Shown piece after piece: positions 55,454 to 64,000 of a stretch of DNA of 64,000 bases (position 1 is its first letter; every line of letters starts with the position of its first letter). The notes under the pieces were generated by a model. It worked only from the letters and a program-made list of their open reading frames with translations, was not told where the DNA came from and did no database searches. The position numbers and the translations under genes are program-made. The stretch covers positions 16,001-80,000 of the forward strand of contig NC_010125.1 in NCBI RefSeq assembly GCF_000067045.1. The letters are read 5' to 3'. The stretch is from Gluconacetobacter diazotrophicus PA1 5. Lineage in GTDB: Bacteria; Pseudomonadota; Alphaproteobacteria; Acetobacterales; Acetobacteraceae.

Positions 55454-55547
55454 GGTCGCTTTACCCGAAGCGTGGATTGAAACGTTTTCTGTGATGCGCA
55501 GGATGCGGATATCGGGCGGTTTCCGGCCGTGTCCCGGCCGGAAACCG
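55454..55547 (+). ncRNA. Free-standing crRNA-like RNA (CreR/CreA-like) within the cas locus
   Basis: Positions 55455-55483 form a 29-nt degenerate CRISPR repeat in transcript sense. It keeps the first six bases GTCGCT and the last fifteen, AGCGTGGATTGAAAC, including the whole 11-nt handle. The middle differs and is 3 nt shorter, yet the stem is kept as CGCTT/AAGCG with a new loop, a compensatory change. A 33-nt pseudo-spacer follows (55484-55516, starting GTTTTCTGTGAT). Then comes a 12-bp hairpin (55517-55528 with 55536-55547) that could end the RNA. Cas5c should be able to process it. Its predicted target lies in the cas5c/vapB promoter region (54616-54651). RNAs of this kind (CreA, CreR) are known from other type I and V loci; this one is inferred from sequence. 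Confidence 0.75.
55517..55547. terminator. Hairpin between the crRNA-like RNA and cas3
   Basis: CGGTTTCCGGCC and GGCCGGAAACCG pair perfectly around GTGTCCC. It lies 4 bp beyond the cas3 stop on the minus strand and at the end of the pseudo-spacer on the plus strand, so it could serve both. No U-tract follows on either side. Confidence 0.5.
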
Positions 55548-55551
55548 CTGT

Positions 55552-57900
55552 CTACCACACATTGCTTTCCGCATGGCGGAACGTGGGATCATCCAGTTTC
55601 AGACCCCGGCGGGCATCGTAAAGATCCATTGATTCCAGGTAGACGAACCGGTCGCCATACGCTTCGGGCTTGACGGTGCGCAGGGCGCCGGCGGCCAGCA
55701 ATTTCAGCCGGATGGGCGCGGGGACCGGCACGCAGTATTGTTGCAGGCGCCGCATGAATCCGGCCGGTGGGACGGGTGCGTGGTCAAGGGCATGCAGCAT
55801 TTGCCGTACGGTTTCGTCCCACGGGATGATGACGGACTCCATGACCGTGTCGATCATGCGGAAGGCCCGTGCAATCGTGGCATACGGATAGGTGTGGCCG
55901 GCACCCGATTGCGCGATGGCCTCCAGGATTGCGTAGCGCACGGTGCCGATCCGCGCGGCGTCCAGGCCGTCGTGTCCGTGCGTGTCATGGCTATGTTGGA
56001 AATACAGTTCGCGGAAATAGGCATGAATGGCTTCCAGGCTCAGCGGGTCCAGTCCCTGGCGCAGGATCGGACGCGTGGCCTGCCAGAAGGGGCGCATGGC
56101 ACGCACAAGCCATGGCTGCGTGGGGTCGGCAGGGTCAGGCGTCTCGAACACCACCACCGGGCCTGGCTCGTCCAGGCGGCCCTCGCGATTGCATCGTCCG
56201 GCGGCCTGCGTGATCGAGGATAATCCGGTGGCTTCCCGCCAGACCTCGGGGAAATCGACATCGACACCGGCTTCGATCAGGCTGGTGGAGACCAGCCGGA
56301 CAGGCCGTCCGTTTTTCAGATCCTGGCGTATGGCTACCAGGGTGGCGCGCCGATGGAGCGGGCACATCAGCGTTGTCAGGTGCCGTGCACCGTCCTGATC
56401 GGCAATGGCGGTGAACAGATCATGCGCGTGCGCCCTGGTATTGACGATGCACAGCATCTGTTCGCGCACCGCGAAACGCGCGGCGATCTCGCCGTCGGAT
56501 ACCGGTTCCTTGCGCCAGGTGACGGTAGCGCGGCGCAGCGCGTCATAGAGCGCTGCGGGTTCGGGGGCTAGTTCGTGCGTGTCTTGGATATCCAGCCCCG
56601 CCCGGCGTCCCTTTCGCCCAGGCGGCAACGCGTCGTCGATCTGCCGCAGGGCGGATTGCGTGGCGGTACACAGCACGATGCTCACGCCGTAATTGCGGGC
56701 CAGTTCGTCCAGGACCGCGAGGCAGGGGCGCAGTAGATGCAGCGGCAGCGTCTGCACCTCGTCCAGGATGATCACGCTGCCTGCAATGTTGTGCAACTTG
56801 CGGGCCTGGCTGCCCCGTGCCGCGAACAGCGATTCGAAGAACTGCACGCTGGTCGTGACGATAATGGGTGCGTCCCAGTTTTCCGCGTCGCGCCGTAATT
56901 TCGCCAGGCCGTCAGCGCCTTCGGCTTCCTCGTCGTTCTCGCCGGCCGGCGCGCGTCGGTCCCAGTCGAAATTCGAATGATGTTCCAGGATGCCGTCCGT
57001 CGTACCCAGAGCCTCGCGAAACACCGTCGCCGTCTGCTCGATGATCGATGTGAACGGGATCACATAGATCACGCGGCGCAGCCCATGCCGCACCGCATGG
57101 TCCAGTGCAAAGCTGAGCGAGGCGAGCGTCTTGCCCCCGCCTGTAGGGACCGTCATCGTGAACAGGCCGGGTCCGAGGGCGGCCTTGCCGATCGCATGGT
57201 CCAGAATCCGGCTGCGCAGCCGGTTCAGCGGTGTATCGTCCCGCCGCCGTGTCTTCATGAACCGTCGGATGGCATCCAGATGGGCCTGGGTGATCGTTCC
57301 GCCGCGCGCGGGTGGCGGCAATCCTGCCGATTCCGCGTAATATCCTTCGGTGGCGATGAAATCGGCATCCGTCAGGCAGGAAAACAGCATGCGGACGAAA
57401 AACGAGGTCGCGAATCCCGGATAATCCGTGCTGGCGACCGGCGGCGACTCGTCCACCAGATCCTGCAGGGTCGGCCGCGCGGGACAATAGTCCGGCCAAT
57501 TGTCCGAGGCCGGAACGGCATAAGCCTGCTCGTCCAGGCGTTCGTTCAGCGACCGTCCGGGGCCGTCATGGCCCGACCCGTCCATCAGGCCGGAATGGTG
57601 CCCCGCGATGGCAAAGGCCAGCAGCCGTCCCAGCGGTCCATAGGACGCGACCACGGCGCGGGCGCCCGCCGTGCTGTGGTCAGGTCCGTGGCACGGCCCG
57701 GGCTTACGAATATAGTCTTGGTAGGCCGCCGAACATTTCCCGATATCATGCAGCAACCCCAGCGCCCGGCCCTTGTGCGCGGCGCCGAACACGGCGGCGA
57801 ATTGCTCGGCCAGGGCCGCGACACGCAGCGAATGCGCGCGCAACGTTTCCCATCGTTCTGTCGAGGGGTCGTCAGGGAGCGAATGAGCGAAGATATCCAT
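55552..57900 (-). CDS. cas3: CRISPR-associated helicase/nuclease Cas3
   Basis: Cas3 is recruited by Cascade to shred target DNA. The 782-residue protein has an N-terminal HD nuclease domain (AHSLRVAALAEQF with H23; LLHDIGKCSAAY with H51 and D52). A superfamily 2 helicase domain follows: Walker A VPTGGGKTLASLSF near residue 250, DEVQ in the DExH position, SLIEAGVDVDFP and QAAGRCNREGR as motifs V and VI. It starts 30 bp after the HIT gene of the his run with GGGAGG about 10 nt before the ATG, and is separated from cas5c by the oppositely oriented vapBC and RNA block. Confidence 0.96.
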   Translation of the reverse strand: MDIFAHSLPDDPSTERWETLRAHSLRVAALAEQFAAVFGAAHKGRALGLLHDIGKCSAAYQDYIRKPGPCHGPDHSTAGARAVVASYGPLGRLLAFAIAGHHSGLMDGSGHDGPGRSLNERLDEQAYAVPASDNWPDYCPARPTLQDLVDESPPVASTDYPGFATSFFVRMLFSCLTDADFIATEGYYAESAGLPPPARGGTITQAHLDAIRRFMKTRRRDDTPLNRLRSRILDHAIGKAALGPGLFTMTVPTGGGKTLASLSFALDHAVRHGLRRVIYVIPFTSIIEQTATVFREALGTTDGILEHHSNFDWDRRAPAGENDEEAEGADGLAKLRRDAENWDAPIIVTTSVQFFESLFAARGSQARKLHNIAGSVIILDEVQTLPLHLLRPCLAVLDELARNYGVSIVLCTATQSALRQIDDALPPGRKGRRAGLDIQDTHELAPEPAALYDALRRATVTWRKEPVSDGEIAARFAVREQMLCIVNTRAHAHDLFTAIADQDGARHLTTLMCPLHRRATLVAIRQDLKNGRPVRLVSTSLIEAGVDVDFPEVWREATGLSSITQAAGRCNREGRLDEPGPVVVFETPDPADPTQPWLVRAMRPFWQATRPILRQGLDPLSLEAIHAYFRELYFQHSHDTHGHDGLDAARIGTVRYAILEAIAQSGAGHTYPYATIARAFRMIDTVMESVIIPWDETVRQMLHALDHAPVPPAGFMRRLQQYCVPVPAPIRLKLLAAGALRTVKPEAYGDRFVYLESMDLYDARRGLKLDDPTFRHAESNVW

Positions 57901-57930
57901 GACGAGCGGGCCTCCCGCCGGTGTCGCCCG

Positions 57931-58311
57931 TCAGCCGTGCTGCAGCATCGGCCCCAGCGCGGCGCCGCCGAACAGGTGGACGTGGAAATGCGGCACTTCC
58001 TGGCCGGCGGCCGCGCCCATGTTCGACAGCAGGCGGTAGCCCGCATCCTCCAGCCCCAGTTGCGCCGCCACATGGCCCACCGCGCGGGTGAAGCCGCCGA
58101 TTTCGGCGTCGCTGGCCTGGCTGCTGAAATCCGCGAAGGAGACGTAAGGGCCCTTGGGGATGATCAGCGCATGCACCGGCGCCTTGGGCGCGATATCGTG
58201 GAAGGCCAGGGCGTGTTCGTTTTCATAGATCTTGCGGCACGGGATTTCCCCACGCAGGATCTTGGCGAAGACGTTCTGCGGATCGTACGGACCCAGTCCG
58301 GAAACGGCCAT
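57931..58311 (-). CDS. HIT-family nucleotide-binding hydrolase (HinT-like)
   Basis: This 126-residue purine nucleoside phosphoramidase-like protein has the histidine triad HFHVHLFGG near residue 108, FAKILRGEIPCRKIYE at the N-terminus and HALIIPKGPYVS in the middle. A HIT gene next to hisE is common in alphaproteobacteria. The ATG at 58311 has GGAG 8 nt upstream; one at 58317 is too close to it. Confidence 0.9.
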   Translation of the reverse strand: MAVSGLGPYDPQNVFAKILRGEIPCRKIYENEHALAFHDIAPKAPVHALIIPKGPYVSFADFSSQASDAEIGGFTRAVGHVAAQLGLEDAGYRLLSNMGAAAGQEVPHFHVHLFGGAALGPMLQHG

Positions 58312-58334
58312 GGACATCTCTCCTCGGTAGTGTG

Positions 58335-58865
58335 TTATTCCGCCAGCGGGTCGTGGGGGCGGGCGGCCTTTTCGGCGATGCCGCTGGTGCCCTCGCGGCG
58401 GTGCAGTTCGGCCCACACCTCCGCCGGGTGAACGCCGGCATCCACCCACATGACGATCAGGTGGTACAGCACGTCCGCGCTTTCGCCCACCAGCTCGCCG
58501 GTGTTGCCGGCGACCGCCTCGATCAGGCACTCGACCGCTTCCTCGCCGAATTTCTGGGCGATCTTGCGCCGGCCCCGCGCCAGCAGCCGCGCCGAATGGC
58601 TGATCGACGGGTTGGTGCCCTTGCGGGAGGTCACGACGTCGAACAGGCGGTCCAGCACCTCGGCCGTCGCTGCCGGAGGGACGGCGGGGGGCAGGGGGGC
58701 GGTCGTCGCGACTTTCTTGCCGACGGCTTTCTTGGCAACCGTCTTCTTGGCACCGACCTTCTTGGCAACGGTCTTCTTGCTGACGGTTTTCTTGCCGGCG
58801 GCCTTGTCGTCCACGGCCTTGGTCTCGGCGCTCTTGCGGGTCGTCTTCAGGATCTTTGGCATCAT
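58335..58865 (-). CDS. hisE: Phosphoribosyl-ATP pyrophosphatase with Lys-rich N-terminal extension
   Basis: HisE removes pyrophosphate from phosphoribosyl-ATP in the second step of histidine synthesis. The catalytic part covers about residues 70-165 ([21 protein letters not shown], then [14 protein letters not shown]), with metal-binding acidic pairs. The first ~55 residues are an odd extension: repeated KKTVAKK/KKAVGKK units like a histone H1 tail. Normal HisE proteins are about 90-110 residues; this one is 176. Confidence 0.92.
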   Translation of the reverse strand: MMPKILKTTRKSAETKAVDDKAAGKKTVSKKTVAKKVGAKKTVAKKAVGKKVATTAPLPPAVPPAATAEVLDRLFDVVTSRKGTNPSISHSARLLARGRRKIAQKFGEEAVECLIEAVAGNTGELVGESADVLYHLIVMWVDAGVHPAEVWAELHRREGTSGIAEKAARPHDPLAE

Positions 58866-58903
58866 GCCCTCTGCTGGGTGTCCGGCGCGGCTGGGGGCGC
58901 GGT

Positions 58904-59680
58904 TCAGGGTACGGGGTGTGCGGGCGTGTGGCGCACCGGCAGGCCGGCATCGGCCAGCGCCTGCTTGACCTGCGGAATGGTGAACTGGCCGAAATGAAAG
59001 ACGCTGGCGGCCAGCAGGCCGGTGGCGCCCGCGCGCGCGCCCTCGACGAAATGCTCCAGCGTGCCGACCCCGCCCGAGGCCACGATCGGCACCCGTACCG
59101 CAGTACACGCCGCGCACAGCAGGTCCAGGTCGAACCCGCTGCCGGTACCGTCGCGGTCCATGCTGGTCAGCAGGATCTCGCCCGCGCCGCGTTCGACCAC
59201 CTCGCGGCACCAGTCGATGACGTTGCGCCCTGTGGGCGTGCGGCCGCCATGGGTGTACACCTCCCACGATCCATGCCCGTCCGACCGGGCATCGACGGCC
59301 ACCACCACGCACTGGCTGCCGAATTTCCGCGCGGCCTCGCTGACCAGGTCGGGCCGGGCGACGGCGGCGGAATTCATCGCGCACTTGTCCGCCCCGGCCA
59401 GCAGCAGGCGCCGCATGTCGTCGGTCGTCCGCACGCCGCCCCCCACCGTCAGCGGCAGGAAGATCCGCTCGGCGGTACGGCTGACCACGTCCAGGATCGT
59501 GTCCCGGTTCTCGTGGCTGGCCGTGATGTCCAAGAAGGTCAGTTCGTCCGCCCCGGCGGCATCATAGACCGCCGCCTGCTCCACCGGGTCCCCGGCATCG
59601 CGCAGCGATACGAAGTTGACGCCCTTCACGACGCGCCCGTTCTTGACGTCCAGACAGGGGATGACCCGCAGCTTCAGCAT
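58904..59680 (-). CDS. hisF: Imidazole glycerol phosphate synthase, cyclase subunit
   Basis: This 258-residue (beta/alpha)8 barrel makes IGP and AICAR with ammonia from His[17 protein letters not shown] supplies the first catalytic Asp, and [18 protein letters not shown] the second. [13 protein letters not shown] is the phosphate loop. Its start overlaps the hisA stop by one base. Confidence 0.96.
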   Translation of the reverse strand: MLKLRVIPCLDVKNGRVVKGVNFVSLRDAGDPVEQAAVYDAAGADELTFLDITASHENRDTILDVVSRTAERIFLPLTVGGGVRTTDDMRRLLLAGADKCAMNSAAVARPDLVSEAARKFGSQCVVVAVDARSDGHGSWEVYTHGGRTPTGRNVIDWCREVVERGAGEILLTSMDRDGTGSGFDLDLLCAACTAVRVPIVASGGVGTLEHFVEGARAGATGLLAASVFHFGQFTIPQVKQALADAGLPVRHTPAHPVP

Positions 59681-61035
59681 CAGGACAGGATCCGCAAGGC
59701 CTCGGCCGGGTCCACCCGGCCGTCATACAGCGCCCGGCCGACGATCACGCCCTCGATCCCCGGTGCCTGCACCGTCGCGGCACGCAGGGCATGCAGGTGG
59801 TCGGCATGGCCGACTCCGCCGCTGGCGATGACCGGGATCGACAGCGCATTCGCCATCTCGACGGTCTGGGCGATGTCGATGCCCGTCAGCATGCCGTCGC
59901 GGCTGATCTCGGTGAAGATGATCGCGGCCACCCCCACGTCCTCCATCCGGCGGGCCAGTTCGACCGCCTTCATGTCCGACGTCTCGGCCCAGCCCTCGGT
60001 CGCCACCTGGCCCGATCGCGCGTCGATCCCCGCCACGATCCGGCCGGGGAAGGCGCGGCAGGCCGCACGCACCAGTTCGGGGTCCTTGACCGCGACGCTG
60101 CCCAGGATGACGCGCGTGACACCGGCGGCCAGCCAGCGTTCGATGCCCGCCATGTCCCGCAGACCGCCGCCCAGCTGCACCGGCACGGTGGCGTTGGCGA
60201 TGATCGCCTCGACCGCGTCGCCATTGGCCGACCGGCCGGCGAATGCACCGTTCAGGTCCACGACATGCAGCCACCGGCAACCCGCCTGCACCCAGGCACG
60301 GGCCTGCGCGCCCGGATTGTCGGAATAGATCGTGGCATCGTCCATCTCGCCCCGGCGCAGGCGCACGCAGGCCCCGTCCTTCAGGTCGATGGCGGGGTAC
60401 AGGGTCAGGCTGTGTCCGGTCACGCTGGCGGGTCCCGTGGCAGGAATGGGAATGGAAGCGGCCTGCGGATGCGCGGGTACCACCCGTTCATTGTCCTGCA
60501 GGCGCTTGGTGAAGAACAGGCCCCGCACCGTGCGCCCCTCCGTGCGGGCATAGCTGGGATGGGTGCCCCAGTGATGGAAGCCGAAGGCGCGGAACAGCCG
60601 GATGGCCGATTCCTGCGTCTCGCGCACGTCCAGGTTCAGGATCTGGTACCCCATGGCCCGCGCGCACTGCTCGGCCTCCAGCAGCAGCAGCCGGCCCAGC
60701 CCCAGGCCCCTGGCATAGGGCGCGACATACAGGTGCATCAGCGTGGCGCTCATGGCCTGCGCCTCGTTATTGCGCGGCGGGCGCACCAGTTGGGCGGCAC
60801 CCACGATGATGCCGTCCAGCCGGACCACGAACAGCATGCGCTCCGGCACCATCAGCACGCCGCGAAAATAGCGCTCCATCGCCTGTCGGCCGGGCGTGGT
60901 CAGCCAGCCGAACCCCCCGCCATCCAGGATCGCGGCGTCGGTGGCCTCGCACAGCGCCTGCAGATCGTCTTCATGCAGGGCCTGCACCCGTTCGGCGCGG
61001 GGGCGGGTCTGGGACGGCGTGCCGATCTCGTTCAT
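59680..61035 (-). CDS. hisA: GNAT acetyltransferase-HisA fusion
   Basis: A single 451-residue frame joins two domains. Residues about 15-180 are a GNAT acetyltransferase: [20 protein letters not shown] is the acetyl-CoA loop and [14 protein letters not shown] follows. From about residue 207 a complete HisA barrel begins ([17 protein letters not shown], then [11 protein letters not shown] and [13 protein letters not shown]), the ProFAR isomerase of histidine synthesis. No stop codon lies in the ~25-residue Pro/Ala linker. A GTG just before LTLYPAID could start a separate HisA, but no ribosome binding site is evident. The ATG overlaps the hisH stop. Confidence 0.85.
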   Translation of the reverse strand: MNEIGTPSQTRPRAERVQALHEDDLQALCEATDAAILDGGGFGWLTTPGRQAMERYFRGVLMVPERMLFVVRLDGIIVGAAQLVRPPRNNEAQAMSATLMHLYVAPYARGLGLGRLLLLEAEQCARAMGYQILNLDVRETQESAIRLFRAFGFHHWGTHPSYARTEGRTVRGLFFTKRLQDNERVVPAHPQAASIPIPATGPASVTGHSLTLYPAIDLKDGACVRLRRGEMDDATIYSDNPGAQARAWVQAGCRWLHVVDLNGAFAGRSANGDAVEAIIANATVPVQLGGGLRDMAGIERWLAAGVTRVILGSVAVKDPELVRAACRAFPGRIVAGIDARSGQVATEGWAETSDMKAVELARRMEDVGVAAIIFTEISRDGMLTGIDIAQTVEMANALSIPVIASGGVGHADHLHALRAATVQAPGIEGVIVGRALYDGRVDPAEALRILS

Positions 61036-61709
61036 GCGGCGGCTCCTTCGCGAACGGGCGACCAGCGCAGGAAATTCGACAGGATCCGCAGGCCGACCGT
61101 CTGGCTCTTCTCGACATGGAACTGGGTGCCGGCGCGATTGCCCCGGGCCACGATCGCCGGCACCGCCCCGCCATAGTCGGTCGTTGCCACCAGTTCGTCC
61201 ACCGCCCCGTGACGCAGCGCGTAGGAATGCACGAAATAGCCGTGGGCGTCGGCGTCCAGCCCCTCGGTCAGCGGATGCGCGCCCGGTGTGAAATCCAGCC
61301 GGTTCCAGCCCATCTGCGGCAGGCGCAGTCCCGGTGCCTCCATCCGCGCGATCTCGCCGGAAATCCAGCCGAATCCCGGCGTCACTGCGTGTTCCAGCCC
61401 GCGCTGGGCCATCAGTTGCATACCCACGCAGATGCCCAGGAACGGCGTGCCGGCTTCGGTCGCGTCGATGATCGCGGGCTTCAGCCCGGGCACCGCCGCC
61501 AGCCCCGCCGCGCAATCGGCGAACGCACCCTGTCCAGGCAGCACGATCCGGTCCGCCCCGCGCACCGACTCGGGGTCGGCGGTGATCGTCACGGTGGCGT
61601 CGATCCCGCTATCGGCGGCGGCGCGCGCCACCGCCCGCGCGGCGGATGCCAGGTTGCCGCCGTTGTAGTCGATCACTACGATGGATTGCGTCGCGGTCGC
61701 CATGCTCAT
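61032..61709 (-). CDS. hisH: Imidazole glycerol phosphate synthase, glutaminase subunit
   Basis: HisH supplies ammonia to HisF. This 225-residue class I amidotransferase has the oxyanion strand VLPGQGAFAD, the nucleophilic cysteine in FLGICVGMQLM and the catalytic HVE near the end (TQFHVEKSQ). The ATG at 61709 overlaps the upstream stop as ATGA; a second ATG at 61703 has better spacing to GGAGG. Confidence 0.95.
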   Translation of the reverse strand: MSMATATQSIVVIDYNGGNLASAARAVARAAADSGIDATVTITADPESVRGADRIVLPGQGAFADCAAGLAAVPGLKPAIIDATEAGTPFLGICVGMQLMAQRGLEHAVTPGFGWISGEIARMEAPGLRLPQMGWNRLDFTPGAHPLTEGLDADAHGYFVHSYALRHGAVDELVATTDYGGAVPAIVARGNRAGTQFHVEKSQTVGLRILSNFLRWSPVREGAAA

Positions 61710-62089
61710 GCCTCCGCCGCCGGCCGGTGCCGGGTCGCGATCTCGGGGTGGCGGTCCAGCAGGCGCAGCAGCGCGGCATCCCGTCCGCGCGCCAGCACCA
61801 CCGGACCGGCCGTCAGCCCGTTCAGCCGCAGCTCCCATTCCCTTATGTCGGCGGCGCACAGTCCCAGCGCCAGATGCATACCCAGCCACAGCGGCACCGC
61901 CAGCGCGGTGTGCCCGACCACCAGCGTCAGGACCAGGCTGGCGGCGCCGGCCAGCAGGCCCGCGATCCAGCTCCCTTGCAGCACCAGTCCCAGCCAGCCC
62001 AGGATCAGCACCCGCCAGGACAGGCGCTCGGCCACCAGAACCGGCGGCCGGTTGCCCTCCGCCCGAAACCAGGAGGAATACGTCGTCAC
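61706..62089 (-). CDS. Small membrane protein in the his operon (DUF2628-like)
   Basis: The 127-residue product has two hydrophobic segments ([20 protein letters not shown] and [20 protein letters not shown], then [11 protein letters not shown]) and a cytoplasmic C-terminal tail. Similar small membrane proteins sit between hisB and hisH in relatives. The function is unknown. GTG at 62089 overlaps the hisB stop as GTGA, which fixes the start. Confidence 0.6.
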   Translation of the reverse strand: MTTYSSWFRAEGNRPPVLVAERLSWRVLILGWLGLVLQGSWIAGLLAGAASLVLTLVVGHTALAVPLWLGMHLALGLCAADIREWELRLNGLTAGPVVLARGRDAALLRLLDRHPEIATRHRPAAEA

Positions 62090-62682
62090 AGCACGCCCTT
62101 GGTGGACGGAATCGCGCCCGCCGCGCGGGGGTCGGCCTCGGTCGCCATCCGCAGCGCCCGCGCCGCCGCCTTGAACGACGCCTCGGCGATATGGTGGCAG
62201 TTGCGGCCGGCCTTCTGCGTAACATGCAGCGTCACCAGCGCGCTCATGGCGAAGGCGCGAAAGAATTCCTCGAACAGCTCGGTGTCCATCTCCCCGATCT
62301 TGTCGCGGGTGAAGTCTACCGCCCACGCCAGGTAGGGCCGGCCGGATATGTCGGCCACCACCTCGCTCAGCGCCTCGTCCAGCGGCACCAGCGCATGGCC
62401 GAACCGCCTGATGCCCCGCTTGTCGCCGATCGCCCGGACGAAGGCCTGGCCCAGCGCGATGCCGGTATCCTCGACGGTATGATGGAAATCGATATGCAGG
62501 TCGCCCTTGGCCTCGATATCCAGGTCGAACATCCCATGCCGGGCCAGCGCCGTCAGCATATGGTCGAAGAAGCCGATCCCCGTCGCGATGCGCGACTGGC
62601 CGGTGCCGTCCAGGTCCAGGCGGATCGTGATGTCGGTCTCGCTGGTGACGCGATGAATCGTGGCTGTGCGGGCAGTATCCAT
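62086..62682 (-). CDS. hisB: Imidazoleglycerol-phosphate dehydratase
   Basis: This is the monofunctional 198-residue dehydratase of histidine synthesis. Metal-binding His/Glu clusters are seen in [30 protein letters not shown] and [22 protein letters not shown] lies about 8 nt before the ATG at 62682. It is the first gene of the minus-strand his run. Confidence 0.96.
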   Translation of the reverse strand: MDTARTATIHRVTSETDITIRLDLDGTGQSRIATGIGFFDHMLTALARHGMFDLDIEAKGDLHIDFHHTVEDTGIALGQAFVRAIGDKRGIRRFGHALVPLDEALSEVVADISGRPYLAWAVDFTRDKIGEMDTELFEEFFRAFAMSALVTLHVTQKAGRNCHHIAEASFKAAARALRMATEADPRAAGAIPSTKGVL

Positions 62683-62909
62683 GTCCCGTTCTCCTACAGG
62701 ACTAGGCCGCGTTAGGCCACCATTCCCGTGCGTTCCTCCCGCTGGTCGCCGGACGTGTGCAGTGTCCGGCCCGTGGGGGGGCATCGGCGGATATTGGCTT
62801 GGCCTGCCTTCTGCGGCATGGTGCCGACCCGCTGCCGCTCGCGGCCGCCGGCCGGATGTCACAGGCCTGGCGGCATGTCGGGCCGACCCTATATAAAGGA
62901 GCATCCCGG

Positions 62910-63497
62910 ATGGCCGTGCTCGACGCTCTCCTGTCCCGTTCATCGACCGACATGCTGTCCGACCCCGCGCCAGAGGGTTCGGTGCTTGAAGACATCCTCT
63001 CCACGGCGATGCGCGCGCCCGACCATGGCAAGCTGCGGCCGTGGCGCTATGTCCTGGTCCGGGGCGACGCCCGGCCGAAACTGGCCGAACTGGTGGTGGC
63101 TGGCATGCTGGCGCGTGACCCGGACGTCCCGGCCGCGAAGATCGAAAAACGCCGCGTGCGCTTTTCCACCATGCCGCTGACCATCGCACTGGGCATGCAT
63201 CTGCATCCCGACGACAAGATCCCGGTGATCGAGCAGGAAATGGCCGTCGCCGCCGCGGCAATGAACGTCCTCAATGCCCTGCACGCCACCGGTTTCGGCG
63301 GCGTGTGGGTAACGGGCGACATGACGTATGATCCTGCCGTCGCGGCCGCACTGGGCTTCGCGGCGCCACATCGCCTGGCGGGCTTCCTGTTCGTGGGCAC
63401 CCCGGATTCCGCCCGCCCGGTGCCGACCCGCCGCCCGGTCGGCGGGTACGTCGCCGAATGGCACGGCACGCCGGTCGTCTTCGACGCCGATCACTGA
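62910..63497 (+). CDS. Nitroreductase-family flavoprotein (YdjA-like)
   Basis: This 195-residue FMN-dependent oxidoreductase belongs to the minimal YdjA-type group. [16 protein letters not shown] is the FMN-binding start; [26 protein letters not shown] (cited in part as [15 protein letters not shown]) is the second conserved region, and FLFVGTP follows. The natural substrate is unknown. AAAGGAG precedes the ATG by about 8 nt, with a TATATAA -10-like sequence just upstream. An earlier in-frame ATG at 62757 is not supported. Confidence 0.85.
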   Translation: MAVLDALLSRSSTDMLSDPAPEGSVLEDILSTAMRAPDHGKLRPWRYVLVRGDARPKLAELVVAGMLARDPDVPAAKIEKRRVRFSTMPLTIALGMHLHPDDKIPVIEQEMAVAAAAMNVLNALHATGFGGVWVTGDMTYDPAVAAALGFAAPHRLAGFLFVGTPDSARPVPTRRPVGGYVAEWHGTPVVFDADH

Positions 63498-63520
63498 CCG
63501 CGGGACCAGAGGAGGACGCC

Positions 63521-64000
63521 ATGCACAGCGACGTTACGATCATTGGTGGCGGCCCCGCGGGCCTGGCCACGGCTCTGTCGCTGGACGCGGCGGGCCTGTC
63601 TGTCACGGTGCTGGAGCGTGCGCCGCTGGCCGCCCTGGCCGATCCCGCGTTCGACGGGCGGGAAATCGCCCTGACCCACCATGCGGTGTCCATCCTGCGT
63701 GGCAGCGGCGCCTGGGCGCGGATCCCCGATATCGGCATCTCCCTGCTGCGCGAGGCCAGGGTGGAAACCGGGCGCCACAACCATCCGCTGACCTTCGATA
63801 CGCATGGCACGGGGGTCGAGGCCCTTGGTTATCTGGTCTCCAATCACCTGATCCGCCGCGCGTTGTACGAGGAAGTCGCCTCCCGCCCCGGCATCGTCGT
63901 GCGCGCCGGCGTGGCCACACGGCGCGTGCGTGACGACAGCGACGGCGTCACGGTGCTGGCGGAAGGCGGTGACGTCGCCTGCCGCCTGGCGATCGCCGCC
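63521..64000 (+). CDS. UbiH/UbiF/Coq6-type FAD monooxygenase, N-terminal part
   Basis: The frame continues past the right window edge; 160 residues are visible. The FAD-binding Rossmann motif GGGPAGLATALSLDAAG is at residues 9-25, and DGREIALTHHAVSIL matches the ubiquinone hydroxylase family. It probably hydroxylates the ubiquinone ring. AGGAGG is 6-7 nt before the ATG at 63521. It follows the nitroreductase by 23 bp on the same strand. Confidence 0.85.
   Translation, partial: MHSDVTIIGGGPAGLATALSLDAAGLSVTVLERAPLAALADPAFDGREIALTHHAVSILRGSGAWARIPDIGISLLREARVETGRHNHPLTFDTHGTGVEALGYLVSNHLIRRALYEEVASRPGIVVRAGVATRRVRDDSDGVTVLAEGGDVACRLAIAA

Overview
The window is GC-rich, gene-dense chromosomal DNA from an alphaproteobacterium. 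Gene content and order (the his cluster, the gltX-pyrB-pyrC-plsY-dprA-topA-rnr run, cob genes, ilvBHC, OmpA and FUSC genes, many IS remnants) fit an acetic acid bacterium (Acetobacteraceae, Gluconacetobacter/Komagataeibacter-like). That placement is inference from content; no rRNA or tRNA gene was found.

Layout. 1-9.5 kb is housekeeping: a sugar transporter (cut by the window edge), NAD kinase, a nitrilase-fold amidase, a cation efflux pump, serB, miaA and the ilvB-ilvH-ilvC branched-chain amino acid genes. 9.5-16.6 kb is an accessory island: a joined IS1182/IS481 fragment pair, a DNA cytosine methyltransferase gene split by an intact IS256-family element (8-bp target duplication, 29-bp perfect inverted repeats), and a large serine recombinase cassette lying between the outward ends of two different IS3-family remnants. 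16.6-18 kb has a glycine-zipper lipoprotein and an exported-protein gene broken by two frameshifts at homopolymer runs. 18-22 kb is a cobalamin cluster (cobO, cobQ, cobC, and a phosphatase-like gene that lacks its catalytic histidines). 22-29 kb has transport, esterase, LysR and OmpA genes. 29-41.8 kb is one long minus-strand run of nine nearly or actually overlapping genes (gltX to DUF1491). 41.9-46.8 kb has comEC, nth and an ABC exporter.

46.9-57.9 kb is a complete type I-C CRISPR-Cas locus: a 30-repeat array, leader, cas2, cas1, cas4, cas7, cas8c, cas5c and, further up, cas3, all on the minus strand. Between cas5c and cas3 sits a plus-strand block: a vapBC toxin-antitoxin pair followed by what looks like a free-standing crRNA-like RNA gene. 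It has its own promoter (TTGACC-N18-TAAAAT), a shortened CRISPR repeat that keeps the 3' handle and a compensated stem, a 33-nt pseudo-spacer and a 12-bp terminal hairpin. The pseudo-spacer matches 11 of the first 12 positions (the mismatch is at position 6, which is not read in type I targeting) of a site with a TTC PAM in the cas5c/vapB divergent promoter region. This is the most interesting feature: a likely Cas-guided autoregulatory or toxin-guarding RNA (CreR/CreA-like).

From 57.9 kb to 62.7 kb the minus strand carries hisB, a small membrane protein, hisH, a GNAT-HisA fusion, hisF, hisE and a HIT protein. cas3 follows the HIT gene by only 30 bp, so cas3 may be read from the his operon. 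The window ends with a nitroreductase and the start of a UbiH-like flavin monooxygenase.
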